NCBI GenBank assembly: GCA_944325735.1
Contig: CALVBI010000002.1
Span: 124,001-188,000, forward strand
DNA: 64,000 nucleotides
Origin: Candidatus Gastranaerophilales bacterium
GTDB taxonomy: Bacteria; Cyanobacteriota; Vampirovibrionia; Gastranaerophilales; Gastranaerophilaceae
Direction of reading: 5' to 3'
Positions 32,455 through 41,349 of this stretch are shown here, in pieces. Within the stretch, counting starts at the first letter, position 1; every line of letters begins with the position of its first letter. The notes under the pieces are model-generated. The model was not told the origin of the DNA and searched no databases. It saw only the letters and a program-made list of their open reading frames with translations. The position numbers and the translations under genes were made by a program.

Positions 32455-33786
32455 TTATTTTTTCAGGTGTTCTTTATTGATTTTTAAAAGGGCTGTGTAT
32501 GAAGGTAAAATTGTTGTTTTGCCTGCAGTTGTAGCCTTATCAATAGCTTTTTTAATATTTGGTTCTACAATAATTTTTTCTTGAGGAATCCCAGCATATT
32601 TCAATCTTGTAGCCATATCATTTGCACGACAGCCTGATGTGATAACAAGTTTTTCGGCATTTTTTAATTGCTCAAAATCACTATCCCATAACCAAGATAT
32701 ATCGCGGCCGTCTGCATAATTATCATTGATAGCTATTACAATATTTGATTTTAAGTCAACCGTTTTTAATACTTCACTTGTTCCTGTAGGATTTTTAATA
32801 AGTTGAATTACTGCCGGATTTCCGTTAATTGTTCGTTTTTCAGTTCTTCCGAAAATTGCTTGATAAGTATCAAGAGATTTTTGAATTTCTTCTTGATTCA
32901 TTCCTGTTTCAAATCCCAAAGAAATTGCTGCAAGTGCATTGTATGCATTATAAAGTCCTGCAAGATTAACTTTGAATTCAAAACTTATTCCTCTGTTTCT
33001 TACAGTAAGAATTGAGTAGTCATTATAAACTTTTACATCTGCAGAATAATTACATTCGTGTCTTTTATATCCGCATTTTGGGCAATAGTAGTGTCCTTGT
33101 TGAGCAAAGAATTGTTTTGAATATTTTAATTCTTCTCCGCACATACAATTAAAAACTTCTGACGGTGCATTTGATTTATGTTCGTAGCTGCAATCATATT
33201 CAACATTTTCAAAACCGTAATATACTGCGTATTTAGTTCTGTCAAATGTTGCTACAATTGGGTCGTCTGCGTTTAAAATTAGTTTTAAATCAGGGTTTTT
33301 ATCGATTGCATTTTTTATGAATTGAGCGGTAGTATTTAATTCACCATATCTGTCAAGTTGATCCCTGAATAGGTTTGTAACTACAAGGTAATCTGATTTC
33401 ATATAATCATATAATTTAGTTAAATATGCTTCATCAGATTCAATTACTGCGTAATCATATCTTTTCAAAGGTGCAATCGATAGTGCAAATACATTTGCGA
33501 CACCTGTGAGCATATTAGCACCTTTTAGGTTATGTACGACTTTTTGATGTGCTGTCTCAAGAATATGTGCAATAAGTCCGGAAGTCGTTGATTTTCCGTT
33601 TGTTCCAGTAATTGTGATAATTCTTTTTTTGATATATTTAGAACAATACTTTAAAAAATCAGGGCAAATTTTTAAGACAAGCATTCCAACAAAAGAAGTG
33701 CCTGATGATTTGTTCAATAATCTTATTCCAATATATGCGCATCTCGCAATTATTAAAGACAGGTAGAATTTTAGTTTACTAATCAT
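32455..33786 (-). CDS. murT: MurT-type Mur ligase (lipid II isoglutaminyl synthase subunit)
   Basis: MurT, together with the glutaminase GatD, amidates D-Glu of lipid II to D-isoglutamine. The 443-residue protein has an N-terminal hydrophobic segment, the Mur ATP site ITITGTNGKSTTSGLI, VIESDEAYL, LFRDQLDRYGEL, an internal zinc ribbon (CMCGEEL … YYCPKCGYKRHEC), the LAGLYNAYNALAA motif, and the MurT-type C-terminal region (VIAINDNYADGRDISWLWD). The expected partner gatD is not adjacent; pdxJ follows instead. MurT is best known in Gram-positives; here it occurs beside outer-membrane genes. Confidence 0.92.
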   Translation of the reverse strand: MISKLKFYLSLIIARCAYIGIRLLNKSSGTSFVGMLVLKICPDFLKYCSKYIKKRIITITGTNGKSTTSGLIAHILETAHQKVVHNLKGANMLTGVANVFALSIAPLKRYDYAVIESDEAYLTKLYDYMKSDYLVVTNLFRDQLDRYGELNTTAQFIKNAIDKNPDLKLILNADDPIVATFDRTKYAVYYGFENVEYDCSYEHKSNAPSEVFNCMCGEELKYSKQFFAQQGHYYCPKCGYKRHECNYSADVKVYNDYSILTVRNRGISFEFKVNLAGLYNAYNALAAISLGFETGMNQEEIQKSLDTYQAIFGRTEKRTINGNPAVIQLIKNPTGTSEVLKTVDLKSNIVIAINDNYADGRDISWLWDSDFEQLKNAEKLVITSGCRANDMATRLKYAGIPQEKIIVEPNIKKAIDKATTAGKTTILPSYTALLKINKEHLKK

Positions 33787-33816
33787 AAATAGTCCTTTAG
33801 ACGTATTCTATTTTTA

Positions 33817-33847
33817 TTGACATTATTTTATACTTCTCTAATATAAT
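33817..33847 (+). promoter_or_regulatory. Putative promoter of the YtxH/DUF948 operon
   Basis: TTGACA (33817-33822) and TATAAT (33842-33847) are both perfect consensus hexamers but 19 bases apart, a little longer than optimal. They lie 21 bases before ATG 33869 in the region divergent from murT. Confidence 0.5.
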
Positions 33848-33868
33848 ACAAAAGTAAGAATAATAAAA

Positions 33869-34228
33869 ATGTATTTATTTATCGCAATAATTTTTATAGC
33901 AGAATTAATAATTGCCATAACTATTATAAATTATATAGTAAAAGCAGATAAATTAGTATGCCGTTACAATGCTTATGTAGAGGCTTTTAATCCGTTATGC
34001 GAAACTTGTCTGCAATATATAAGATGTGTGGTTACAAATGTAAATCAGTCATTTGAAAAAGTATTTGTTTTTATTAGAAAGAAAAGAGAGCAAATATTTT
34101 ATAAATTTATTATAATGGCAGCATTATATTTATTTTTAATTGTATTCAAAATAAAGACAACTAATTTCTCTAATATTTATAAATTAATCGGCGCAATCCG
34201 TGATGTAGCAACGGATTTCCTTGTTTAG
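33869..34228 (+). CDS. Small membrane protein, unknown
   Basis: A 119-residue protein with an N-terminal transmembrane helix (YLFIAIIFIAELIIAITIINYIV), a basic soluble middle with three Cys (VCRYNAYVEAFNPLCETCLQYIRC) and a second hydrophobic helix (about 79-95; FIIMAALYLFLIVF). No ribosome binding site is obvious. It is the first gene of a four-gene run with two YtxH-like proteins and a DUF948-like protein, all small and envelope-associated, so a stress or envelope-linked role is likely. The family itself is not recognised. Confidence 0.7.
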   Translation: MYLFIAIIFIAELIIAITIINYIVKADKLVCRYNAYVEAFNPLCETCLQYIRCVVTNVNQSFEKVFVFIRKKREQIFYKFIIMAALYLFLIVFKIKTTNFSNIYKLIGAIRDVATDFLV

Positions 34229-34283
34229 CTTGTAATCTTGAAAAAAATATGTTAAAATAAAAAACGAAAGATGAGGTTATGTT

Positions 34284-34598
34284 ATGAGTAAAAACAAATC
34301 ATTAATGTTTGGTATGGGTTTGCTTGCAGGTGTTGTTGGCGGGCTCATCGCAGGAGTTCTTTATGCTCCAAAATCAGGAGAGGAATCAAGACGTCAAATT
34401 AAAGATGCTGCTTGTGAATTATATGAAAAAAATTCTCCTGCTATTAAAGAAGCTAGAAAGCAAGCTCTTGAAAATATTGATTTAATGAAATATAAGCTTG
34501 AAAGGCAATTCAGAAAATTTAATAATATGATAAAATCAAAGAAACTTCTAAAAGCAAAAGAATTAGAAGAAATGGATGACGAGTATAACAACTACTAA
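34284..34598 (+). CDS. YtxH-domain protein, first copy
   Basis: A 104-residue protein with the YtxH hallmark: an N-terminal Gly-rich hydrophobic helix followed by LYAPKSGEESRRQIKDAA (LMFGMGLLAGVVGGLIAGV, then APKSG). The rest is a charged helical coil. YtxH proteins are linked to general stress in Bacillus and occur as small membrane-anchored proteins of unknown mechanism. GATGAGGT precedes the ATG. A second YtxH protein lies 444 bases downstream, with a DUF948-like protein between them. Confidence 0.88.
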   Translation: MSKNKSLMFGMGLLAGVVGGLIAGVLYAPKSGEESRRQIKDAACELYEKNSPAIKEARKQALENIDLMKYKLERQFRKFNNMIKSKKLLKAKELEEMDDEYNNY

Positions 34599-34613
34599 AA
34601 AGGAACTAATTAA

Positions 34614-34970
34614 ATGGAGATGTCACAAATAGCGTTAAATCAAGGGTTAACTTTCTTAGCTTGGGCTACTGGAATTGTTGTGATTGTTGTAGCTGGCTTT
34701 TTAGTTAAACTATTGATTGACCTTTCAATTCTTACAAAGAATTTGAATCAAACTTCACTTATTGTAAATACAGAATTAAAACCGACACTTAAAGAATTAA
34801 ATGAAACATTGAGCTCAATAAATGAGATTGTAAAAAATACAGATAAGGGAGTCGGTGACTTTAAATCTGCTGTTGGAAACTTTATCGATAAGACGAAGAT
34901 TGTTTCAGGAACACTATTTGGCGGATTAATAAAAGGTTTTACAACTGCCTATAATCTTTTTAGAAAATAG
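34614..34970 (+). CDS. DUF948-like membrane-anchored protein
   Basis: A 118-residue protein with one N-terminal transmembrane helix (about 11-38; FLAWATGIVVIVVAGFLVK) and a long helical, Asn/Thr-rich domain with regularly spaced Leu and Ile (LKPTLKELNETLSSINEIV), ending in a Gly-rich hydrophobic patch. The length and layout match DUF948 proteins, which are commonly encoded next to YtxH genes as here. AAAAGGAAC precedes the ATG, 15 bases after the first ytxH-like gene. Confidence 0.75.
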   Translation: MEMSQIALNQGLTFLAWATGIVVIVVAGFLVKLLIDLSILTKNLNQTSLIVNTELKPTLKELNETLSSINEIVKNTDKGVGDFKSAVGNFIDKTKIVSGTLFGGLIKGFTTAYNLFRK

Positions 34971-35041
34971 TAGTTTCCGGTGATTAATTCTTAAAACTAA
35001 ATTGTTAGAATGTATATGAAACAGTAAAGGAGTAATAAATT

Positions 35042-35314
35042 ATGTCAGCAACTAAATTTTTAGCAGGTTTTATTGTAGGTGGCGCAATCGGTGCTATTGC
35101 AGGAATTTTGTTAGCTCCAAAATCAGGAGAAGAAACTCGTGCAATGTTAGCTGATGGTGCTAAAGAAGCTATGAAAAGAGCTGATGAAACCGTTAAAGAA
35201 ATTCAATCAAAAGCAGATGATGTTGTTTCTGATATGCAGAAAAAAGGTGATGAGATTAAAGAAAAACTTCAAAATCTTATTAATCAGCAAAAAGAAGCAA
35301 AACAAGAAGCTTAA
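35042..35314 (+). CDS. YtxH-domain protein, second copy
   Basis: A 90-residue YtxH protein: ATKFLAGFIVGGAIGAIAGI followed by LLAPKSGEETRAML, then an amphipathic Ala/Lys/Glu-rich helix. AAAGGAGT precedes the ATG. It is a close counterpart of the protein at 34284-34598 with the same LxAPKSGEE core, so the operon carries two paralogues around a DUF948 gene. Confidence 0.9.
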   Translation: MSATKFLAGFIVGGAIGAIAGILLAPKSGEETRAMLADGAKEAMKRADETVKEIQSKADDVVSDMQKKGDEIKEKLQNLINQQKEAKQEA

Positions 35315-35332
35315 GATTTTTGAAAAATTAAT

Positions 35333-35363
35333 AAAAAAGCTCGATTTAAAATCGGGCTTTTTT
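35333..35363 (+). terminator. Terminator of the YtxH operon
   Basis: AAAAAAGC-T-CGAT and ATCG-G-GCTTTTTT (one T-G pair) form a 13-pair stem ending in T6. Confidence 0.9.
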
Positions 35364-35389
35364 ATTTTGCATATTTTAAGAATTTTTGT

Positions 35390-35761
35390 TTATTTATTAT
35401 TGTTATTTTTTAAGGCATCATCAAGAGCTTTTTCTAATACTGTAATTTTATTTTCTAATACTTGAATTTTTGCTTCTGCAGAGGTGTTTGAGATTGATCC
35501 TTTTTCTAATTCCCTTTTATAAGCATTAAATTTTTCTTTTAATGATGTGTATAAAGGTGCAAAGAAAAATATTGCGGATATTTCTCCCAAAATAAATACT
35601 ATTAATGTGTAAATTGCCATATTTAGGTTTATTGAGAATGGCGTAATATGTAAAATTTGACCTATTTTACTGCTAAGAAGTGTAATACCTGCAGTATCTT
35701 GGTAGTTCATTATGATTAAATAACATAAAATTAATGTTGCTATTATTGATATAATTTGCAT
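35390..35761 (-). CDS. LapA-like two-helix membrane protein
   Basis: A 123-residue protein: hydrophobic helix 1 (about 2-18), a short periplasmic loop of about 30 residues, helix 2 (about 48-70; MAIYTLIVFILGEISAIFFF), then a charged cytoplasmic coiled coil (LENKITVLEKALDDALK). This topology is that of LapA/DUF1049 proteins, a family with a role in envelope maintenance and lipopolysaccharide assembly in Proteobacteria. The sequence match is weak, so the name is tentative. It follows the RluD-type gene by 5 bases on the minus strand. Confidence 0.55.
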   Translation of the reverse strand: MQIISIIATLILCYLIIMNYQDTAGITLLSSKIGQILHITPFSINLNMAIYTLIVFILGEISAIFFFAPLYTSLKEKFNAYKRELEKGSISNTSAEAKIQVLENKITVLEKALDDALKNNNNK

Positions 35762-35766
35762 TTTAC

Positions 35767-36669
35767 CTAGCTCCTTAAGTATTTTAGAACCTTGTTAATC
35801 TTTTCATCAGGTTCGATTTGCAATTCTATTATTTCATTTCCAAAAGGTTTTGTAAACCTCAAATAGTATGACTGTAAAACTTGTTCATCGGTTTTAACTT
35901 TGCCTTGACCGGCACCGTATAGAGTGTCATTGTATACAGGGTGATTAATACTTTTCATATGAACTCTTATTTGGTGAGTTCTGCCTGTGATTAAGGTAAG
36001 TTCTACATATGTATGTTCTTTAAATCTTTCAAGAACTTTTACGATTGTTCTGCTTGGCTTTCCGTCATCTCTTGTTGTCATTTTGTGAGGTTGGTTAGGG
36101 TTTCTGCCAATAGGAGAATTTATTTCAAATTCATCTTCTTTTATTACACCTTTTACGATTGCTCGATATTTTTTAGAGATAGTGTGATTTTTAATTTGTT
36201 CAGCTAAAAATTCGTGAGCTTTATTGTTTTTTGCAATCATTAATAATCCAGATGTGTTCCGGTCTAACCTGTGCAAAATACCTCTTCTGAATTCTCCGTT
36301 AATATCTGATAGATTATTATTAAACTTGTATAAAAGGGTGTTTACAAGAGTATTTTCTCTTTCTATTGTAGTCGGGTGTGTAAGCATTCCAGATGGTTTG
36401 TTTACAACAAGCATATTTTCATCTTCATATACAATTTCAATTGGAATATCTTGAGGTTTAATTTCAAACTTTTTTTCTTCAGGTATTTCAAAGTCTATTT
36501 TATCGTTTTCTTTTAAAATATATGAAGGCTTTTTAATGGTATTGTTAATTTTTACATTCCCTGATTTTATAAAGTTTTGAATTTTAGAGCGTGAAAAATC
36601 AGGAGTTATTTCTGATAAATAACTGTCTAAACGTTTATTTTCATCATTTTCGTCAATGTAAATTATCAT
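35767..36669 (-). CDS. RluD-family ribosomal/tRNA pseudouridine synthase
   Basis: Isomerises uridine to pseudouridine in structured RNA. The 300-residue protein has an N-terminal S4 RNA-binding domain (RLDSYLSEITPDFSRSKIQNFIKSGNVKIN) and the RluA-type catalytic core: VVNKPSGMLTHPT, then GILHRLDRNTSGLLMIAKN with the catalytic Asp, and LITGRTHQIRVHM. The target is not deducible (RluA, RluC and RluD look alike). The ATG overlaps the lspA stop by 4 bases (ATGA), as in the common lspA-rluD pair of many bacteria. Confidence 0.93.
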   Translation of the reverse strand: MIIYIDENDENKRLDSYLSEITPDFSRSKIQNFIKSGNVKINNTIKKPSYILKENDKIDFEIPEEKKFEIKPQDIPIEIVYEDENMLVVNKPSGMLTHPTTIERENTLVNTLLYKFNNNLSDINGEFRRGILHRLDRNTSGLLMIAKNNKAHEFLAEQIKNHTISKKYRAIVKGVIKEDEFEINSPIGRNPNQPHKMTTRDDGKPSRTIVKVLERFKEHTYVELTLITGRTHQIRVHMKSINHPVYNDTLYGAGQGKVKTDEQVLQSYYLRFTKPFGNEIIELQIEPDEKINKVLKYLRS

Positions 36670-37127
36670 TTTGTTTTCTTTATTAATATCATAATGATTA
36701 GAGCAATGACTCCAACATTTATGAGTATATCAGAAATGTTAAATACAGGAAAGTTTATAAAATTTAATTGAAAATAATCTCTAACATATCCGTATATAAT
36801 TCTTTCATGTAAATTACCTGCAATTCCTGCTGATAAGAGAGCAATAAAGAAGCAGTATTTTAATGAGATTGATTTTAAATTATGGATTACGTGTAATGCA
36901 AGCAGTACAAGTGCAATCATAGATAAAATTATTAGTAATTCCCTAGAATTTTGTAAAATGCTGAATGCTGCTCCTGTATTTTTAATATAATTAAGTGAAA
37001 ATACCGGATTTGAAAGTCTATAGCCATGAACAAGTTTATCAACAAGAATATTTGATAAATATAGATCTGTAAAAATAAAGAAGACATAACAGATTACGAA
37101 ATATATAAATTTACTAGTTTTTTCCAT
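36666..37127 (-). CDS. lspA: Lipoprotein signal peptidase (signal peptidase II)
   Basis: An inner-membrane aspartyl protease that removes the signal peptide of prolipoproteins. Four hydrophobic helices are visible. The conserved NTGAAFSI is present, and the catalytic Asp pair fits VRDYFQL and FNISDILINVG. The box usually written GNLxDR reads GNLHERIIYG, with Glu for Asp, a mild deviation outside the catalytic pair. Start ATG 37127 gives 153 residues; GTG 37136 is an alternative. It overlaps the upstream gene by 14 bases and the downstream RluD-type gene by 4. Confidence 0.93.
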   Translation of the reverse strand: MEKTSKFIYFVICYVFFIFTDLYLSNILVDKLVHGYRLSNPVFSLNYIKNTGAAFSILQNSRELLIILSMIALVLLALHVIHNLKSISLKYCFFIALLSAGIAGNLHERIIYGYVRDYFQLNFINFPVFNISDILINVGVIALIIMILIKKTK

Positions 37128-38040
37128 TTTCAGCACTTTCTTTTTTATTTTCTAATTTAATAAATTTATTTTCAGGAATTACGTTTATTCTTGTCATTAT
37201 AAAAGCTAATCCACCCATATAAATTCTTATTTGGTTATCTGTATAATTTTCAGCTCTTGTAATCCCTATTGATGCAACTGCATATTCATTTACGTTGTTT
37301 TTATTTGATAAAAAAACTCTTTCTAAAATATTATCGTCAGGCATTTTTCTGAATGCATCATCTGATTTTGTTTGTGGATATACTATATTTTCCTTATTAA
37401 TAGACGCTATTACAACGCTGTCTTTTGGCGCATCAACTTTTAGGGTCGTTGTATAATCTTTATTTGCTCCGATTTGTTTTGGGGCATTTAGTTCTATATT
37501 AATATATCTTGCATCACCATATTTAAGAGTTGATGTTTCTTCTATAATTTTTTCGGAATTAATAAGCCATTTTGCACCTTGTTTTTCAAGATAATAAACG
37601 CATTGAGATGTGGAATATAATTCTCCAATAGCTGTTAAATCTCCGACATTTTCCTTTGATGTCGCAACTGCTATTTCATTCGTAAAAACAGTTGCATAGT
37701 TGTCACTGAATTCTATGTTTTTAATTTCGGTTTTATATGAAATATCAGGATAAGTTTTCCAAGTTTCTTCAATTAATTTGAAATACACATCTTTGTTAAA
37801 TCCGTCAGAGTTAACAAAGTCATTTGCATAAAGACTTGATAATCCTTTTAAATCATATTTATTAGTATATACAGATTGTTGATCAATTACTTTTTTTATA
37901 TCATTATAAGTTGATTTATTTATTCTGTTTTGTACAATTTTTGCTTTTTGAACAGCTAAAATGCCTGCTTGGCTTGGCAGTGATGCTGTAACAGAAAATA
38001 ATAAAGCTGTAATTAATAAAACGGATAACTTCTTTTTCAT
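37114..38040 (-). CDS. Secreted NTF2-like (SnoaL/DUF4440-type) protein
   Basis: A 308-residue protein with a signal peptide (MKKKLSVLLITALLFSVTASLPSQAG). Residues about 45-165 look like an NTF2/SnoaL fold: YNDIKKVIDQQSVYTNKYDLKGLSSLYANDF at the start and GAKWLINSEKIIEE at the end. Residues about 180-300 form a beta-rich second domain (TTTLKVDAPKDSVVIASI). It probably resides in the periplasm; ligand unknown. Its end overlaps lspA by 14 bases, so lspA is translated in its wake. A type IV pilin-like gene lies 40 bases upstream. Confidence 0.75.
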   Translation of the reverse strand: MKKKLSVLLITALLFSVTASLPSQAGILAVQKAKIVQNRINKSTYNDIKKVIDQQSVYTNKYDLKGLSSLYANDFVNSDGFNKDVYFKLIEETWKTYPDISYKTEIKNIEFSDNYATVFTNEIAVATSKENVGDLTAIGELYSTSQCVYYLEKQGAKWLINSEKIIEETSTLKYGDARYINIELNAPKQIGANKDYTTTLKVDAPKDSVVIASINKENIVYPQTKSDDAFRKMPDDNILERVFLSNKNNVNEYAVASIGITRAENYTDNQIRIYMGGLAFIMTRINVIPENKFIKLENKKESAENGKN

Positions 38041-38080
38041 AATTTACATTATACTTGAAAAATTTGTTAATGTAAAATAA

Positions 38081-38752
38081 TTAATTTTCAAGCATAATTT
38101 GTTGCCAAGGATAGTCTGATTTTATTTCCCAGCCATCTAATTGTATTAATCTTGCACAGAAGTGTCTTCTGCCTTTTGAACTTACATTTGGATCGTCACT
38201 ATTACCATATGCACATGCTTTTAATATTTCGTCTCGGTTATTGCTGCTCATTCCATATGGGCCAAATTTTCCGTTAGATAGCATAAATAAAAATGTTCTT
38301 TTTCCGTCAAAAGATTCCCCTTTGCAATATTTATACTCTGTGCAATAAAAAAAGTAAATTAGTTTAGAGTTTGCGGTGTATGCGTAGAATCCAGATCCAT
38401 CATTCAATGCTACTTTTAAATAATAACCATCCTGTCCTTTTTCTATTGCTTGAAGTTCTTTTCCTATTGAATTATTATACCAATTTAAAAGCGTAGCTCC
38501 ACTTTTATCAGGTAAACTAAAGTCTTCAGGTATGATATTAATATTATTTTGCCATTTTAGTATAGCTTGGTTCATAATAGAGTAAAAACGTGATAATTTA
38601 ACTCCAACTTGTTTTTTTTGTTGGTTTGCGACCAAAGTAGGCATTGTTAAAGATGCTACAATGCCAATTATTCCTAAAGTCACCAAGACTTCAGCCAATG
38701 TGAAACCTATTTTAGAATGTTTAAAATCTTTTTTTATATTATTTGTATTCAT
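38081..38752 (-). CDS. Type IV pilin-like protein
   Basis: A 223-residue prepilin. A basic leader (MNTNNIKKDFKHSKIG) ends at Gly before FTLAEVLVTLGIIG, the type IV prepilin-peptidase (PilD) motif with Glu at position 5 of the mature protein. The hydrophobic helix follows (IVASLTMPTLVA). The globular part is Cys-rich at 135-200 (FYCTEYKYCKG, ACAYGN, HFCARL). The function of the assembled fibre cannot be told from one subunit: adhesion, secretion pseudopilin or DNA uptake. A second prepilin-type protein is at 51076-53277. No pilus motor gene is in the window. Confidence 0.88.
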   Translation of the reverse strand: MNTNNIKKDFKHSKIGFTLAEVLVTLGIIGIVASLTMPTLVANQQKKQVGVKLSRFYSIMNQAILKWQNNINIIPEDFSLPDKSGATLLNWYNNSIGKELQAIEKGQDGYYLKVALNDGSGFYAYTANSKLIYFFYCTEYKYCKGESFDGKRTFLFMLSNGKFGPYGMSSNNRDEILKACAYGNSDDPNVSSKGRRHFCARLIQLDGWEIKSDYPWQQIMLEN

Positions 38753-38865
38753 AACGATAATATTTTTTTTATTTTAATTGTTTTGTTTGATTCTGTCAAG
38801 ATAATGTATTTGCGAATATTTTTTATTCGTGATAATATTTTTTTTGAAGATTAGGAGAGAAAAAG

Positions 38866-41349
38866 ATGAAAGATGCATATTTCCCGCAAGAAATAGAAAA
38901 AAAATGGCAAAAAATTTGGGAAGAAAAGGGTACTTTTAAAACACCTGATTCAAGCGATAAACCTAAATATTATGCCTTATCAATGTTCCCATATCCTTCA
39001 GGAAAACTTCATATGGGACATGTTAGGAATTATACTATCACCGATGTAATAGCTCGTTTCAAAAAAATGAACGGATTTAATGTTCTTCACCCAATGGGTT
39101 GGGATAGTTTTGGCTTACCAGCAGAAAATGCGGCGATGAAACATGGTGCTAACCCTGAAACTTGGACTGATGAAAATATTGCATATATGACTAAGCAATT
39201 GAAAATGCTAGGCCTTTCATATGATTGGGATAGAGAGGTTGCAACTTGCAAGCCTGATTATTATAAATGGACTCAATGGCTATTTTTACAGTTGTATAAA
39301 AAAGGTTTGGCGTATAAAAAAGAAGCTGCAGTTAACTGGTGTGAAGAATGTGGAACGGTTCTTGCAAATGAGCAGGTAATTGATGGTAAATGCTGGAGAT
39401 GTGATCACATTGTTGAGAAAAAATATTTATCTCAATGGTTCTTAAAGATTACAGATTACGCTGAAGTATTACTAGAAGACTTAGATAAATTGCCAGGCTG
39501 GGGCGATAATGTAAAAACTATGCAGGCTAATTGGATTGGAAAATCTCAAGGTGCAATTTTGAGATTTAAAGTTGTTGAAAAAGATTTAGAAGTTCCTGTA
39601 TATACAACTCGTCCTGATACTGTACATGGTATTACATATTTAGTGGTAGCTCCGGAATATAAAGATATTGAAGAGTTAACAACTCCTGAAAATAAAGAGG
39701 CAGTTGAGGCATACCGTGCTAATGCTCGTAAGATGACAGAAATTGAAAGATTATCTACGGATAGAGTGAAAACTGGTGTACCTTTAGGTACTCACTGTAT
39801 AAATCCTTTTACAGGTGAAAAATTCCCTCTATGGACTGCAGATTATGCTTTAGTTGAATACGGTACAGGTGCTGTTATGGCAGTTCCTGCTCACGATACA
39901 AGAGATTTTGATTTCGCAAAGAAATATAATCTTCCACTAAAGGTTGTAATCCAAGATACTCAAAATCCTTCAGATTGCAAAGATGCTGCTTATACTGAAC
40001 CTGGAGTTTTAGTAAGTTCAAATGAATTTAATGGTATGGGTAATGAAGAAGCTAAAAAAGCTATTACTCAAAAAGCAGTAGATGGTGGATTCGGTGAATT
40101 TAAAACTCAATACAGGCTTCGTGATTGGCTTGTTTCAAGACAAAGATACTGGGGAGCTCCAATCCCTGTTGTTTATTGTGATAAATGCGGTATTCAACCT
40201 GTGCCTGAAGAGCAGCTTCCTGTATTGTTGCCAAAAGATGTTGATTTCTCTGTTGTCGGAAAATCTCCTATTACAACATCTAAAACTTTTGTGAATACAA
40301 CTTGTCCTTGTTGTGGAGGACCTGCAAGACGAGAAACAGATACAATGGATACGTTTGTATGCTCAAGCTGGTATTATTTAAGATATTCAGATGCAAAAAA
40401 TGATAAAATGCCGTTTGCTAAAGATAAGGTAAATAAATGGTTACCTGTGGATCAGTATGTTGGCGGTATTGAACACGCTATTTTGCACTTGTTATATTCA
40501 AGATTTTTCACAAAAGCTCTTAGAGATATTGGATTACTTGATTTCGATGAACCGTTTAAAAATCTATTAACTCAAGGTATGGTATTAAAAGACGGTTCTA
40601 AAATGTCTAAGTCTAAGGGAAATACAGTGGACCCTGACGAAATATTTGAAAATTACGGAGCTGATACTGCAAGACTATTTATCCTTTCAGATTCACCTCC
40701 AGCTCGTGATTTTGATTGGTCTGATGCAGGCGTAGAAGGTTGTTATAAATTCCTTAACAGAGTTTGGAGATTAATTTCTTCTAATGCTGATAATATTTCA
40801 TTGAATTATCCTGAATTAAAAGCAGGTTCTTTAAAGAAAAAAGATAATGATGACTTGCTTCGTGTAATTCATATGGCTATAAAAGGAATTACAAATGACA
40901 TCTCTAATGATTTTCAGTTTAATACAGTAATTTCAAAATATAGAGAACTTGTCAATGCAATATATGATTGGCAAAACAAAAAGCCTGAATTAGATGATGA
41001 AGATAAGAATATTTTGAGCTTTGCAATTGTTTCATTAATTAAATTAATGTCACCTGTTGCAGTCCATTTAACAGAGGAAGCTTGGCATGATTTGGGTTCA
41101 GAAGTTTCTATTCACGATGTTGAATGGCCAAAATGGGATGAAAACTTAGCAAAAGCAAGCTCAATTACTCTAGTTGTTCAAATTAACGGGAAAGTAAAAG
41201 ATAAAATTGAAGCTGATGAAGCCCTTTCTCAAGATGAATTGAAAGCTTTGGCTTTAAACAGTGAAAAGGTAAAAGAGTTAACTCAAGGAAAAACGATTGT
41301 AAAAACAATTGTTGTACCTAAAAAGTTAGTTAATATCGTTGTTAAGTAA
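38866..41349 (+). CDS. leuS: Leucine--tRNA ligase
   Basis: Charges tRNA-Leu in the cytoplasm. The 827-residue class Ia enzyme is complete: PYPSGKLHMGHVRNYT (HIGH-type motif), the editing domain with TRPDTVHG and AVPAHDTRDFDFA, a zinc-finger-like CDKCGIQPV…CPCCGGPARR, TMDTFVCSSWYYLRY, KMSKSKGNTVDP (KMSKS) and the C-terminal anticodon and variable domains. GGAGAGAAAAAG precedes the ATG. It overlaps the convergent GNAT-like gene by 8 bases. Confidence 0.98.
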   Translation: MKDAYFPQEIEKKWQKIWEEKGTFKTPDSSDKPKYYALSMFPYPSGKLHMGHVRNYTITDVIARFKKMNGFNVLHPMGWDSFGLPAENAAMKHGANPETWTDENIAYMTKQLKMLGLSYDWDREVATCKPDYYKWTQWLFLQLYKKGLAYKKEAAVNWCEECGTVLANEQVIDGKCWRCDHIVEKKYLSQWFLKITDYAEVLLEDLDKLPGWGDNVKTMQANWIGKSQGAILRFKVVEKDLEVPVYTTRPDTVHGITYLVVAPEYKDIEELTTPENKEAVEAYRANARKMTEIERLSTDRVKTGVPLGTHCINPFTGEKFPLWTADYALVEYGTGAVMAVPAHDTRDFDFAKKYNLPLKVVIQDTQNPSDCKDAAYTEPGVLVSSNEFNGMGNEEAKKAITQKAVDGGFGEFKTQYRLRDWLVSRQRYWGAPIPVVYCDKCGIQPVPEEQLPVLLPKDVDFSVVGKSPITTSKTFVNTTCPCCGGPARRETDTMDTFVCSSWYYLRYSDAKNDKMPFAKDKVNKWLPVDQYVGGIEHAILHLLYSRFFTKALRDIGLLDFDEPFKNLLTQGMVLKDGSKMSKSKGNTVDPDEIFENYGADTARLFILSDSPPARDFDWSDAGVEGCYKFLNRVWRLISSNADNISLNYPELKAGSLKKKDNDDLLRVIHMAIKGITNDISNDFQFNTVISKYRELVNAIYDWQNKKPELDDEDKNILSFAIVSLIKLMSPVAVHLTEEAWHDLGSEVSIHDVEWPKWDENLAKASSITLVVQINGKVKDKIEADEALSQDELKALALNSEKVKELTQGKTIVKTIVVPKKLVNIVVK

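Noticed and set aside
38866-41349. Possible split or frameshift in leuS
   Set aside because: The frame is continuous and all motifs from the HIGH-type to KMSKS motif are in order.
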